DNA from: an uncultured Clostridia bacterium | GTDB taxonomy: Bacteria > Bacillota > Clostridia > Christensenellales > UBA3700 | DNA length: 35,453 nt | Direction: 5' to 3' | Assembly (NCBI GenBank): GCA_946623205.1 | Contig: CAMOQV010000003.1 | Coordinates: 1-35,453, forward strand | In this document: positions 27,201 through 35,023 of the stretch, piece after piece | How positions within the stretch are numbered: the first letter of the stretch is position 1 | How the letters are laid out: the number at the start of each line of letters is the position of its first letter | Made by a program: the position numbers and the translations under genes | The notes under the pieces: model-generated | The model's input: only the letters and a program-made list of their open reading frames with translations | Told to the model about the DNA's origin: nothing | The model's database searches: none

Positions 27201-28906
27201 AGAGCATTGATCATGATAGAAAGAATGATATGTATCCAGGCTATTTAGTAATCGATCCAATTAAGGTAGATATTCTAAAGTCTGAAACAGCATTCCCAAG
27301 CAAGGTTAATGTTGTATACATAAACAATACAACTGCAGAAATGGATGTTGTTAAGTGGGAAGTCGAAACAGCAGAAGATGTATGGGAAGTAGTTGATTTA
27401 TCTACATACACCGTACCTCTAAACAACACATTTGGTCGTGTAAGATGCTATATCACTCAAAATCTAACACCATTTGTTTTAGACTATGTTGTATTAGAAA
27501 GAGATGGTATCTTAATGACACCAAATACTGAAGATATTAAAAATGCAGTAGTTGATCCATATGATTACGAAGTAAATGCAAATGGCGCAATTACATATGA
27601 TGTATTTGCTTCTGTACTAGACGTTGAATATATCGTAGGTTACTCAGTTAAACTTCTAGACTTAGGTGAAGACGGAATCGAAGGAAAGAGCGCTTCTGGC
27701 AAGGTAGATGATAAGACTATTATCAACAAGGTAGTGCCTCTAGAATCAGACGTTAGAGCTATTAAGAGAGATATGAAGAGTGAATATACATACGATAAAG
27801 AATCAGGTTTGTATATGAAGGAAATTGAAGGCGTATTGCATTCATTCAAATTGACAGTTAAAGAACAAACTTTGAATTATACATTACCAGTTACATGGGA
27901 TTTATCTGTTAATTTATCTACTTCAGGTGCAAAAGAATTAATCAGCTTCTATTTTGGTGAAGATGATTACAAGATTACAAAGCAAGTTGAAGTTACATTT
28001 GCAAATAAGACTCTAGAGTATGTTGCTAAGGAAGATGGTTATATCTTTGAAGCATATGTTGCTCCAGAAACATTAAAGACTGTAACAATTTCTCAAAAAG
28101 AGTTGAACTCTACAAAGGCAACAAGAAGTATGAAAGTTGGCTTCACAGATGGTACAACAAGAGAAATGGATGTAGTTTTGGATCTTCAAACAATTAAGAA
28201 GGGAGACAATGTTGTAGGCACATCTGCATTCAAGAATCCAACAGTTTATAACTATCAAGAAACAACAGTAGCAGCAGCAATCGATACATACTATGTTCTT
28301 GGTAGATATACAGAATTGAACTTAAGAGGAAATGGTATTGGATATGTTCAATATGAATATAAAGAAATCGCATTTGAATCTTTAGATATTGGTGAAACAT
28401 ATTACTATATCACAAAGGATGGATATCAAGAAGTTGTGGTAGCAGCAGAAAAGGCAAATGTAAATGCTCAAACTCAATACTATAGACGTTATGATGTTAA
28501 GTATTATACATTTGAAGAAGTTTCTGGAACTGTAGGAACATACAGTGAAGAAACAACTACAACATACTATATAAAGAGTGATGATTCTTACATCCCAGTT
28601 CAAGTTTCTAATGGCTATAAATTTGGTAATATGACATATTACACAAGAAAAGATGCTGTAGATGTAAGCGCATCAACAAAAGGTACATTCTATACATATA
28701 GCGAGGATGCTTCAAATAGACACGACTATGTTGCTGTTGAATCTTTGAATACATCATCTCCAAAATATAATGCAAAGGAAGGTTATAAGTATTATATGTT
28801 AAGTATTACTAACGACTATACGGTTACTGCATATATTGGTGCAGAGAACCCTGCATTAAAACAAAGTATCGAAATTAAGATACACATTTTCGCAGAGGAG
28901 GTATAA
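18299..28906 (+). CDS. Giant (3535 aa) putative lipoprotein: Pro-rich stalk, tandem amphipathic beta-rich modules, Ig-like (Big_4-type) repeats
   Basis: Uninterrupted 10.6-kb ORF; signal peptide and lipobox-like LIALYGC; stalk PTPTPTPTPPPDIDPDPVDPVDPVDPIDPVDP; acidic linkers between similar modules; repeated (V/F)xYxxGTxxxMPVxW patterns. Confidence 0.85.
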   Translation: MRSIKVILSILLVLMLLSTMLIALYGCQGDPNNEKPVDPPTPTPTPTPTPPPDIDPDPVDPVDPVDPIDPVDPSTTKKVVKKIDQFLCFAELLGGTKTPQSAGEYKVLSIYFDINTRDAGSSDEFTKKRLVFRTNVSIKREKITFKDEYEFRNYINGAELYISPSEGKYTKSTGYKENTQYYYKTKGTTYVGISFDTEEEYDAFMIGGHTVYAFNANDGTYTKATTFNKNTEYFKVTTGGDDSQYVVKMFDLTEASKDENLSEAGEDDNANVISFGNDEGYLSIGTATTEEELEEQLIFEDKGELIWALYTVNGKMFLDKGEDKELLYFEDFDMDYVNAIAKNLLDSLSDGKYDGSLNGPLFAMIDDMIGGAITINGILGLLKSFIFPTKATKTTITEGKTVTSTYELEIGINSLIAQLQKLVSTVMSLPFIDLPFDLQVDPLISFLKDITPKMKVYLVGEIVDGKTTTFGLKVLDNDEANKGTTYKETILNFDISNSTVYRVTPANLDIPERVMKAQYDETFSLTNLAFSLDIVLNSNGNLDVGAVLNGILGKELLPAETIIVNAATGFRLDLALDADLNYGKLEDESEVIEYVDELGQKRYKHPLLDNNFLVLELYLIGVDIDPKTQQHILIDEEALIGIYYKDGSIYANLGHLLERYYSGSNLKVNIEGIPEVIQYVVDLVSNALDGVFAKTLKWGDWRTWSDLWNYKYGTSEDAPLSSAEPADSTDNEDPILDPNDVVVGIQGSESGYKVSTNLITFLKAVGAVVGLGDIFSSNDEQTAIVITVNTVLFNGIKALASDLDLNLPDGLIAELSINFDEEGSIRSIAIAAAVDSRVGFKDENGEWYIGNKILYNPLLFTIDGIKYYEDPNFDPEDTETIPNFDTDDEERDFTEEKPKSSFSIVYVRDNVAGATGRRYYLDRAADDDDFAYLGYMANGKPVIYDDSSKIDSGIKEYYDKAKNLYYITKGDKTIETKFQPSTYIYKGEWVVGYGLEAGTGETKGTKKIDGVDYSILTDAKYFTFETQVLAQGLEAEIVLHDFMLLYEAGYLNKFDGYKGHYGATKAIEGYILDKTHTVAEVSADVLKKGGDFLLKDPASGDYFPVTLEKDEYDPALGEFFTLEERTYVDSISKFIDSLLTRGTFFSLNLAIDFSAGKYDLAPLISLFLPEMKGKHLIWEFTGDFQLDASLNLGVLLNQADPEQSKLVLELVANKDIKIGDNILFAGGSTILGLYGDGTKVYAELENIKLLNIVLPNLAANIDYTTVLYKLIGDKEIFDLTFNIMDLINGDNEDEGASNSEEVALAPEDPQDPEDPQDQNVAATPLPLTSLADALTLFIDKNIVEVTITIAGIQKLLASFGVDLGIALTDIMQLAVDLKLDRNKGVFLDITGALMPKYDEELSENNGNYFDDDLRIALRLATGYDFEYVLDENGHKTYDKYGKAIKNKVRNSDAYAPVEIGNVEELLANYETKFLALESQTDKYHDDLIQAILQVIGDLKLSIKIKASVLNSIWDINKIIDTIVADRGDRFALPIKVLFDDWDTEVELLVQWYLDLNNFKNTQIKIEIRYEDHVWIGLYVYKNSLVLDLNGLGLFDIEVTNLKVIASLGNVIQTLTSSIADLSLTNLLGGLIDGLFEENNEEGQSNVEEETSATEGEQAQADEDQAQADSDTSNAGLAIENDSEASNELISMLLNAVSIQDTELSAHITADVFEAIFRELVGFSMYLEFDVGAKLDIKEGRLTVDVGVERAVNANITLQLSAGERGAHKFDLDLDSIPNLNALTGEDLVKTLLKNLDIGLYVDLDQYTSTSGQAIYTRIYIEKLNARKRLTDKAIAQKGSILVTLADIDLAEFNNAGSGNVTPLVYVELDYTAGKMNLTFGSNLLVANVIGIKIDIGSLIGTIGIDLDLVNMLGPTLDGLLDTISGLVEGLMGNNNVADSSESGDEDATPPAPVVPTQELGEAVDIIEIVSDEEWGKDGNVRAKSNGKYINEGKYYLHGGNLYILDSSDETGPLVQLKGIDIDSEARLPELVQDGYGKDDPTKNYSRSYCKLTVDGVTTYYICKAGTGLDRRNYKWHAGNTVNALSGFFSSLDILSLFEELTLYLSCDKESQVGVLNADVTVNVYQLNSIIDHLMYYILGPETILNLKELTAENAEKGEGIYFNANYLSKVHWNRQDQNALLNELWEVITSDQSFPDGNHNFLSDILNAVGYGALSGLVGMVKGAIKDSFDGIIKKLIPFAVTNESHLGLNIVRGQLTSIYLTNDDKNENIFDEYGNSYTFYNGSKVVKYYNDANNNGVWDEGETGGRSDNYFTNLHIFNTSASVGDAQYTGVDGAITWDNTPATITYNPYMYESHAKAAEQLYNSYFGTGHIATFQRATELYKAEMTFKFIDVNGNVISTISSKNDIAAKLETPGTYYIQASAAFKNGAETRTLRIKFVVQGGEGVDNITDIDTQKMFVYQAMPAYIFIYTGSGVRRIETTNLQFAFADEDGNAPAASSDAWVLGTTPTPTKIRDDSEGSNGDWDQDVYIKFPNGTISPVPMTIHYKDSTIDEIIIADENGENRLKDNTWTVNLYEFNTEDTLENFMPAKLYFKYSDGTATQMPVTWTNTEEAAKLFDRVKYGSSEYSKVTEATYTLTANIGTGNLKQSKDITFYVPAREVSSVSVGNRTNLLNIQPYEYYLYLIDSTKYAKYNPYQDQIMVNYKTFSENVYVKWAEEDASKVDYSWGENIETKAKDRSFVRKVYLNGDKYPSGDIFHWDQDVTVNITRNQIQGIYFDEKCTQTTIVVDPYVYYNTVDKFEYFRQKYSEAYVKFTNGYVLKMPIAFDKDEILAMNVDYETNYAQFTIAIGFDVAKYYAYTTALNYKAGETYYKATLRDDVTADNFATITRSEQLYVINDGMYVKASKYDKDAQYYTIVVDDTITSQATFNAASNVLTTGALDVFTDVYNSKYYQEYAINVKVNAVAIKSIDHDRKNDMYPGYLVIDPIKVDILKSETAFPSKVNVVYINNTTAEMDVVKWEVETAEDVWEVVDLSTYTVPLNNTFGRVRCYITQNLTPFVLDYVVLERDGILMTPNTEDIKNAVVDPYDYEVNANGAITYDVFASVLDVEYIVGYSVKLLDLGEDGIEGKSASGKVDDKTIINKVVPLESDVRAIKRDMKSEYTYDKESGLYMKEIEGVLHSFKLTVKEQTLNYTLPVTWDLSVNLSTSGAKELISFYFGEDDYKITKQVEVTFANKTLEYVAKEDGYIFEAYVAPETLKTVTISQKELNSTKATRSMKVGFTDGTTREMDVVLDLQTIKKGDNVVGTSAFKNPTVYNYQETTVAAAIDTYYVLGRYTELNLRGNGIGYVQYEYKEIAFESLDIGETYYYITKDGYQEVVVAAEKANVNAQTQYYRRYDVKYYTFEEVSGTVGTYSEETTTTYYIKSDDSYIPVQVSNGYKFGNMTYYTRKDAVDVSASTKGTFYTYSEDASNRHDYVAVESLNTSSPKYNAKEGYKYYMLSITNDYTVTAYIGAENPALKQSIEIKIHIFAEEV
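18413..18517 (+). repeat. In-frame short tandem repeats encoding TPTP and DPVDP stalk
   Basis: 12-bp ccaacacctaca units followed by 9-bp gatccagtc-type units. Confidence 0.85.
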
Positions 28907-28908
28907 AG

Positions 28909-31900
28909 ATGAATAACGCTAAATCTTTAAAAACTCTATATTTAATAGGAATTGTAAGTTTAATAGTTGTTTTAATGTTAGGACTAACTCTTAACACACT
29001 ATATAACAATGAAGTATCAGTTGAAGCAAAAGCTGAAACTATTGCTGCAACTGTAGAATCTAAATTTGGTTCAATATACAATGAAGAAGGAAGTGCATAT
29101 CATAAGTCAAGCGAGCAATTAACAGCAGAATATGGATCTTATGTAGAGATTAATTCATATGCTACATTAAGCTCTTTCTTAAATGCATCTAATTCAGCTG
29201 GAACTGTTGGCGTTTTAGTTAACAATATTGATTTTGTATTAGCAAACGAATCTAACGCTCAATTTGCAGGTACATTGGATGGTAACGGATATAAAATAAC
29301 AATCACTGCCACAGGAATTACAATGACGAATTTCTTCCAACATAACTATTTCAAAGGTGATGTGGATTATTGCTACGCAGGAATGTTAGTTGGTGTTAAC
29401 CGTGGAAGAATTAAAAATTTAAAAATTGATTGGAATGGTAGTTTAAATGTAAATGCTACAAATTCAAACGGTGGTGTTATTAAAACTCCAGACACGAATA
29501 GGCCATTTGTAACAGGTATCGTTTGCGGATTAAACGCTGAAGGCGCTGTAATAGACAATCTAGAATTAAATATCAATGGCGCATTTGCTGTTGGAAAGGG
29601 CTCAGGATCATCAGAGACAGACGTTAGAGGACAATCTGCAATAGCAGGTGGTGTATGTGGCGCTCTATATAAAGGAACAATTTCACATTGTACAGTTAAC
29701 AACAATGGTGGCGTATTGAGCGTGGCAGATGGTTCAACATCTGGAACTGGATGTAAATCTGGTTCATCTGCAGCAGGTGGATTTGTAGGCACTATTTATC
29801 CATCTTCAGATTCAAAATTAAAAACTTGTATTTTAACAGGAAATGGTCCAGTTAGAGCTATTAGTTATAATGATACAAAGAATAGAAACAATGATGGTTT
29901 CTGGGGCTTTGCAGGCGGTGCCGTTGGCGCAAGTTTAACAGTTGTTATGAATGGTACAGTTAACGAAGTAAAAGGTGTCCAAGTCTATTTGTTGCAAGAT
30001 GGCCAAATTGATGGATTGATTTCGTCATGGACTGGATATACTGAGCATTATTGGAAGAATCAAGACACGAAAGATAGAGATGACTTTAATCAAGTAGATT
30101 TCGCACAATGGGGTAACCAATCTGGTGCATCTGTTTGGGCATCAACTCACCAAGGTGCATTATTCGGAATCGTAGATCCTACAGCTAGTGCTTCAGATTC
30201 ATATTCATCATTACTTGATGTAATAGTAACATACGAATTTAATGCAGTTGTTGGAGCACAAGATGACACAGGTGGAAAATATATCGACAATAACTCTCAC
30301 GTTACTACAGGCGCATGGAATGAAGTATATTCATTAAACAATGGTGGTAGCGTAAAAGTTGGATATGATAAAAATTCTAAGCCAAGAATAATTGCTTCTG
30401 CAGATGATTATGATTTAGAAGATGTTGATAGTCTAGACAAAGATAAGCTATATGACAAAGTTTCTAGTGGCAAAATTATTTGGTCTTCAAACTTCATGTA
30501 TTATGCAGATGTAAAAGATGATGAAGGAAACGTTATAGGACAAGAAAAGAAATATTATGAGAATTTAATTCCAACACAAGAAGTTCCAGCAGAAGTAAGA
30601 TATTTTGCTTCAGGAGAAGGTCATGTATATGAATATACATTTGGTGAAATTGTTAATGTTAGCTTTGTAAATAATAATACAACGGATAATGTAAGTCTTG
30701 CATTAACAGAATATAGTAAGTTGTTTGACAAGGGCTTATTCCATATGCCATCAACAATAATTAAAGATTCAGATAATCAAGTTGCAGATGGCTTACATGC
30801 TTCATTAGAAACATTATATTTTGTTAGAGGAAGAGAAGCTGCAATAGATTTAAGTGAACATAGCAATATAGCAAGTTTATTATATTTACCAGGCGATTAT
30901 GAATTCGCTTGCAAACAAATCGTTAATAACCAAAGATTTGCATATTACGACGAAACAAATCACTATATTGCAAATTACAATGAAGATTTACATAAATTCT
31001 ATTATAGTGTATTAGAAGATAATGGAACATTATTAAATGTTTCATCTGAAAGTACATCATTACACTGGAAGACGGATGTTGATACGATAACATTTAATTA
31101 TGGCAACAAAGCAAATATTATCGATTACTATACTGTAACAAAAGGAAGCAATGCTAATCCATATATTAAGAAGAACATGCCAACTGATTCTGTATCTGAA
31201 TCTATAGTAATTTCAGAATCTGGTAATTTCTTCTATACAGTAGGTGCATATATTGTTAACCCATTATTAGATACTAAATACTTTACACAACAAGAAATTG
31301 ATTCAGGCATTTATAACTATTTACAAATCGGCAAGTCAAGTGTTCAAGTATTTGTAGATAACAAAGGACCAGAAATTACAAACATTAAGTATTATGAATA
31401 CGATGAAGATAATGAAGAAGATTTCTATAAAGGTGAAGAAATTAAAATCTTCAATAAAGATGAATGGCAAGATACAGACATCGTTATCACTTATGATGTT
31501 GTAGAAAAGTGGAACACAATAAACATTGGTAGTGGCCATGCAAAAGTAGATGATTCAAACGATAAGAAGTGGCAATGTTCATTAATCTTGACAGAAAAGA
31601 ATCCAGTAGCAACCGTTAAGTATTCAGATACATGGGATAATGTAACTATATATGTGTTTGAATCAAAGATTGATACAACAAATATGGATTTAAATGATGT
31701 TCAAGTATTGAACGAGAAAGAATATCTTCGTTATGAAGGTCAAATGGATTATTCTCCAGTTGCATTGATTATTTCATTCACTCCAGTATTTGGCGCTTCT
31801 GGTGCACATTTGTATTATTCACATGAAGAAGTTGATGGTGAATCAGTTTGGGTTGAATCAGAACAAGAATTAAAGTCTAATCAACCAAACAAATTTATTG

Positions 31901-34900
31901 TTGATTATGAATTAATCAATCAACCAATTAGATTAAAGTTGGTAAATGATAATGGCATTCACAGCGAAATTCTAGCAAAGAATGGAGAATATAGCGACGG
32001 TTATATTAGACACCAAGCTGACGATATCGACGAAGATGTAAAAGAAGCTAAAGCAAAAGCATGGAACATCAGAGTTGTAGTTGCTGCTATGGGTATTACA
32101 TATGATAACATCTTCTATAAAAATGCAAATGAAGAAGAATTTACATATGATGCGGCTCATTCATTAAAAACATTGCTTTCAACAGAAGAAGGAAAAGCAA
32201 CATTCAAAGGATGGGTTGATAGAGCTTATGATGGTACAAATAAAGCTTATGTTGATTTACGTGCAAAGGTTTACACAAGCGGAACAACGTTGATGTCAAA
32301 TACAATTTTGTATTATTCACAATTCTATCAATATTCAGAACCAGCAATTGAAGAAAGTATGTTAGATGTTCAATTAACATTCGATTCAAAAGATGCTGGA
32401 ACACGTAACTTGTTTATTAAAGTTTCAGGAAAAGATGAATATCTAAGCAGATATGAATTCAGATTCTTAGAAAGCGGTCAACAACCTGAAGAATATGCTG
32501 AATTGATTGGCGAAGAATATGCAAATCAAGAAAATAAGCAAATGGATGGTCAATATACTATTTCTCCATATGAATTAACGGGATATTTAGATGCAGCATT
32601 TGGCGCTGGTGATTTGTCTTATGTTTTCGGTCAAGATATCTTAACACAAATTATTATTGCCGGTGTTGGTGATGATGAAATCATATTAGATTTAACAAGT
32701 TCAGCTGTTAAGACTCATGATGACGAAAAGGATATTGATATTTATCCATCAGCTGGATCATATAGCTTAAGCAATGCTGTTATTTCTGATGATAATGGTG
32801 ATAATAAAGCATCATTTATGAATAACTATGAAGTTATAGCAGAAACTAAGCCATTTGAAATTATACCAAAGAATGTAATTGTTAATGCTTTATTAGATGG
32901 TAAAGATACATATGCAACAACAATATTATTTGATGGCAAAAACCATTATGTAGGTGGAACATATGTAGATATCTATGGGGATTATCAAAATATTAAGGTT
33001 ACATATTATAAATATAATGCTCAAAATGATTCTTGGATTGAGGCTGAAGAAGAACTTGATGGCGGAGTTAAGCAAGCTGGTAGATATAAGGCTTTATTAT
33101 CTTCTAGCGATCCAAATTACGCAGTTGCAAATACTGGTAAAGAAATTAAGTTCATTATTCAATATGGTGCATTACCTTTTGATCAAAGTGAACAAATAAA
33201 GACATTCAATGGGGAGGCACAAGCATTCAGTATTATTACAGATATAGATTTAGCTACATATGAAGCCCCAATGGTAATTGATTATTATAGATTGAATTCT
33301 GAAGGCATTCCAGGCACAGAAAAAGTTACTCCATTTGAGGTAGGTAGATATTTGGTATTAATCGAAGTAAGTGGTAGTGATTATTTCTATAGCCAAAAAT
33401 ATGACAACATGTATTTAACAATACAAAAGGCAGATACTGAATTAACAGTTACACAAGAAATACCTGTTGTTTACGATGGAAATGCTCATACATTCAGTTT
33501 AGAAGAGTTGGATTTAGTTGTTAAAGCTGATAACGGAAATACTCAAGTAATCGTTGTAAAAGATGGCGAAGATGGCTCAAAGTATATTGAGTACACGACA
33601 TTTGATGGCAGTGAAAAAGTTACTAAGCCATATTCAGAAGTAATTGAAATTACAACAGTAGTTAATAGAAAGAAAATTGTTTTAACTGAAGCTAACTGGA
33701 ATGAATATGCACAATTTATAGCTGCTGGAGAGCATGAATATACTATTAGATTTAAGGGTGATAGTTGTTATGCAAGCACTGAAACAGTTTATAAATTCGA
33801 TATTCAATTAGCAAAATTCGATGGAATTGAATTTAACGATGCTAAATTCTATTTCACAACAAAAGATACTTATCATTCAATTTATATTGAAGATAACGAA
33901 GCGTTTGCAAATTATCTTGATATGGGCGCAGTTGTAACATATTCATATACAGGTGAAGAATATAAAGATGCAAACGACCATGTTGTAAACGCTGAAACTG
34001 AGTTTGAATATAGAAAAGATACAGATAAAGAGACAAATGAAATTAAATTCAGCGAATTTGGCGAATATAGTGTTATGGCAACAATTACATTGGATAACTA
34101 TATTACAGAAAGTTATACTGCTATATTAACTATTGATAAAACAGCATTACCAAAGCTTGAGCCTGTAGCAATGGGAGAAATTGCATACGATGGTATGATT
34201 CATCCAGGTGAATTTAAGTTTGTAGATGAAAACATTACAATTAAGCCAACATATGTAAAAGGACAAGAAGCAGCAAGATTAATAGATTACTTCATGATGA
34301 TTTTAGATAAAGAACATCCTGAAGATGCTGTAAGAGTAGATGTTACTTATTCTAAGGACGCTCGTCCAGTAAATGCAGGCACATACAATGGTATTATTAC
34401 ATTATCTAGTGCAAATTATGCAGATACAGATGTAAAGGTAAGAATCGTAATTAAAGAATATGAAGCTGTAGTAAGTTTTGATTCAATTAGAAGCATTATT
34501 GCATCAATTGACGATTCAACAGATTTATCTAAATTACATCCAACATTTGAGTTTATGGGAGAAACATATTCAGCTAACTATGAATACTATGATGCAAATG
34601 GTCATAAAGTTAACTTGAATTCTGATGGTACATTGGATGCAGGAACTTACACAGTAAAAGTTTCTTTTGATAATGGAAACTTCACAACAAGTCAAACTGC
34701 AACATTAAATATTGAAGAATCAGGAAATAAAGGTGGCGGACCAGGAGAAGGTGGCGGCAGCTTTATGGAAATATTTAAAAAATATATGCTATGGTTCATT
34801 ATAGGCAGTGTTGTTATAGTTCTTGGTGTAGTTGGCGGAATAGTTGGCGGAGTGATAAGCAAAAAGAAGAAAGGCGAAAGAAGAAAGCCAACAAATAAAA

Positions 34901-35007
34901 AGCCAAAAGGATCTGGAGGCGGCAAGACAAAGAAAGAAGAACCTAGAAAGCAAGTCCCAGTTAAAAAACAAAAAGTCGAAAGTCCACAAGACAAAGCACA
35001 ATTCTAA
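28909..35007 (+). CDS. Giant (2032 aa) exported surface protein: beta-helix/GLUG-like N-terminal region, MBG-like repeats, C-terminal TM and basic tail
   Basis: Signal peptide with AKA|ET-like site; FAGTLDGNGYKITI and GxxVGxxxGxIxNLxI repeats; repeated (Y/F)DGxxH...AGxY...NY units; LWFIIGSVVIVLGVVGGIVGGVI followed by a Lys-rich tail. AGGAGGT RBS at the end of the upstream gene. Confidence 0.85.
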   Translation: MNNAKSLKTLYLIGIVSLIVVLMLGLTLNTLYNNEVSVEAKAETIAATVESKFGSIYNEEGSAYHKSSEQLTAEYGSYVEINSYATLSSFLNASNSAGTVGVLVNNIDFVLANESNAQFAGTLDGNGYKITITATGITMTNFFQHNYFKGDVDYCYAGMLVGVNRGRIKNLKIDWNGSLNVNATNSNGGVIKTPDTNRPFVTGIVCGLNAEGAVIDNLELNINGAFAVGKGSGSSETDVRGQSAIAGGVCGALYKGTISHCTVNNNGGVLSVADGSTSGTGCKSGSSAAGGFVGTIYPSSDSKLKTCILTGNGPVRAISYNDTKNRNNDGFWGFAGGAVGASLTVVMNGTVNEVKGVQVYLLQDGQIDGLISSWTGYTEHYWKNQDTKDRDDFNQVDFAQWGNQSGASVWASTHQGALFGIVDPTASASDSYSSLLDVIVTYEFNAVVGAQDDTGGKYIDNNSHVTTGAWNEVYSLNNGGSVKVGYDKNSKPRIIASADDYDLEDVDSLDKDKLYDKVSSGKIIWSSNFMYYADVKDDEGNVIGQEKKYYENLIPTQEVPAEVRYFASGEGHVYEYTFGEIVNVSFVNNNTTDNVSLALTEYSKLFDKGLFHMPSTIIKDSDNQVADGLHASLETLYFVRGREAAIDLSEHSNIASLLYLPGDYEFACKQIVNNQRFAYYDETNHYIANYNEDLHKFYYSVLEDNGTLLNVSSESTSLHWKTDVDTITFNYGNKANIIDYYTVTKGSNANPYIKKNMPTDSVSESIVISESGNFFYTVGAYIVNPLLDTKYFTQQEIDSGIYNYLQIGKSSVQVFVDNKGPEITNIKYYEYDEDNEEDFYKGEEIKIFNKDEWQDTDIVITYDVVEKWNTINIGSGHAKVDDSNDKKWQCSLILTEKNPVATVKYSDTWDNVTIYVFESKIDTTNMDLNDVQVLNEKEYLRYEGQMDYSPVALIISFTPVFGASGAHLYYSHEEVDGESVWVESEQELKSNQPNKFIVDYELINQPIRLKLVNDNGIHSEILAKNGEYSDGYIRHQADDIDEDVKEAKAKAWNIRVVVAAMGITYDNIFYKNANEEEFTYDAAHSLKTLLSTEEGKATFKGWVDRAYDGTNKAYVDLRAKVYTSGTTLMSNTILYYSQFYQYSEPAIEESMLDVQLTFDSKDAGTRNLFIKVSGKDEYLSRYEFRFLESGQQPEEYAELIGEEYANQENKQMDGQYTISPYELTGYLDAAFGAGDLSYVFGQDILTQIIIAGVGDDEIILDLTSSAVKTHDDEKDIDIYPSAGSYSLSNAVISDDNGDNKASFMNNYEVIAETKPFEIIPKNVIVNALLDGKDTYATTILFDGKNHYVGGTYVDIYGDYQNIKVTYYKYNAQNDSWIEAEEELDGGVKQAGRYKALLSSSDPNYAVANTGKEIKFIIQYGALPFDQSEQIKTFNGEAQAFSIITDIDLATYEAPMVIDYYRLNSEGIPGTEKVTPFEVGRYLVLIEVSGSDYFYSQKYDNMYLTIQKADTELTVTQEIPVVYDGNAHTFSLEELDLVVKADNGNTQVIVVKDGEDGSKYIEYTTFDGSEKVTKPYSEVIEITTVVNRKKIVLTEANWNEYAQFIAAGEHEYTIRFKGDSCYASTETVYKFDIQLAKFDGIEFNDAKFYFTTKDTYHSIYIEDNEAFANYLDMGAVVTYSYTGEEYKDANDHVVNAETEFEYRKDTDKETNEIKFSEFGEYSVMATITLDNYITESYTAILTIDKTALPKLEPVAMGEIAYDGMIHPGEFKFVDENITIKPTYVKGQEAARLIDYFMMILDKEHPEDAVRVDVTYSKDARPVNAGTYNGIITLSSANYADTDVKVRIVIKEYEAVVSFDSIRSIIASIDDSTDLSKLHPTFEFMGETYSANYEYYDANGHKVNLNSDGTLDAGTYTVKVSFDNGNFTTSQTATLNIEESGNKGGGPGEGGGSFMEIFKKYMLWFIIGSVVIVLGVVGGIVGGVISKKKKGERRKPTNKKPKGSGGGKTKKEEPRKQVPVKKQKVESPQDKAQF

Positions 35008-35023
35008 AAGGAGGTAATAAGAT

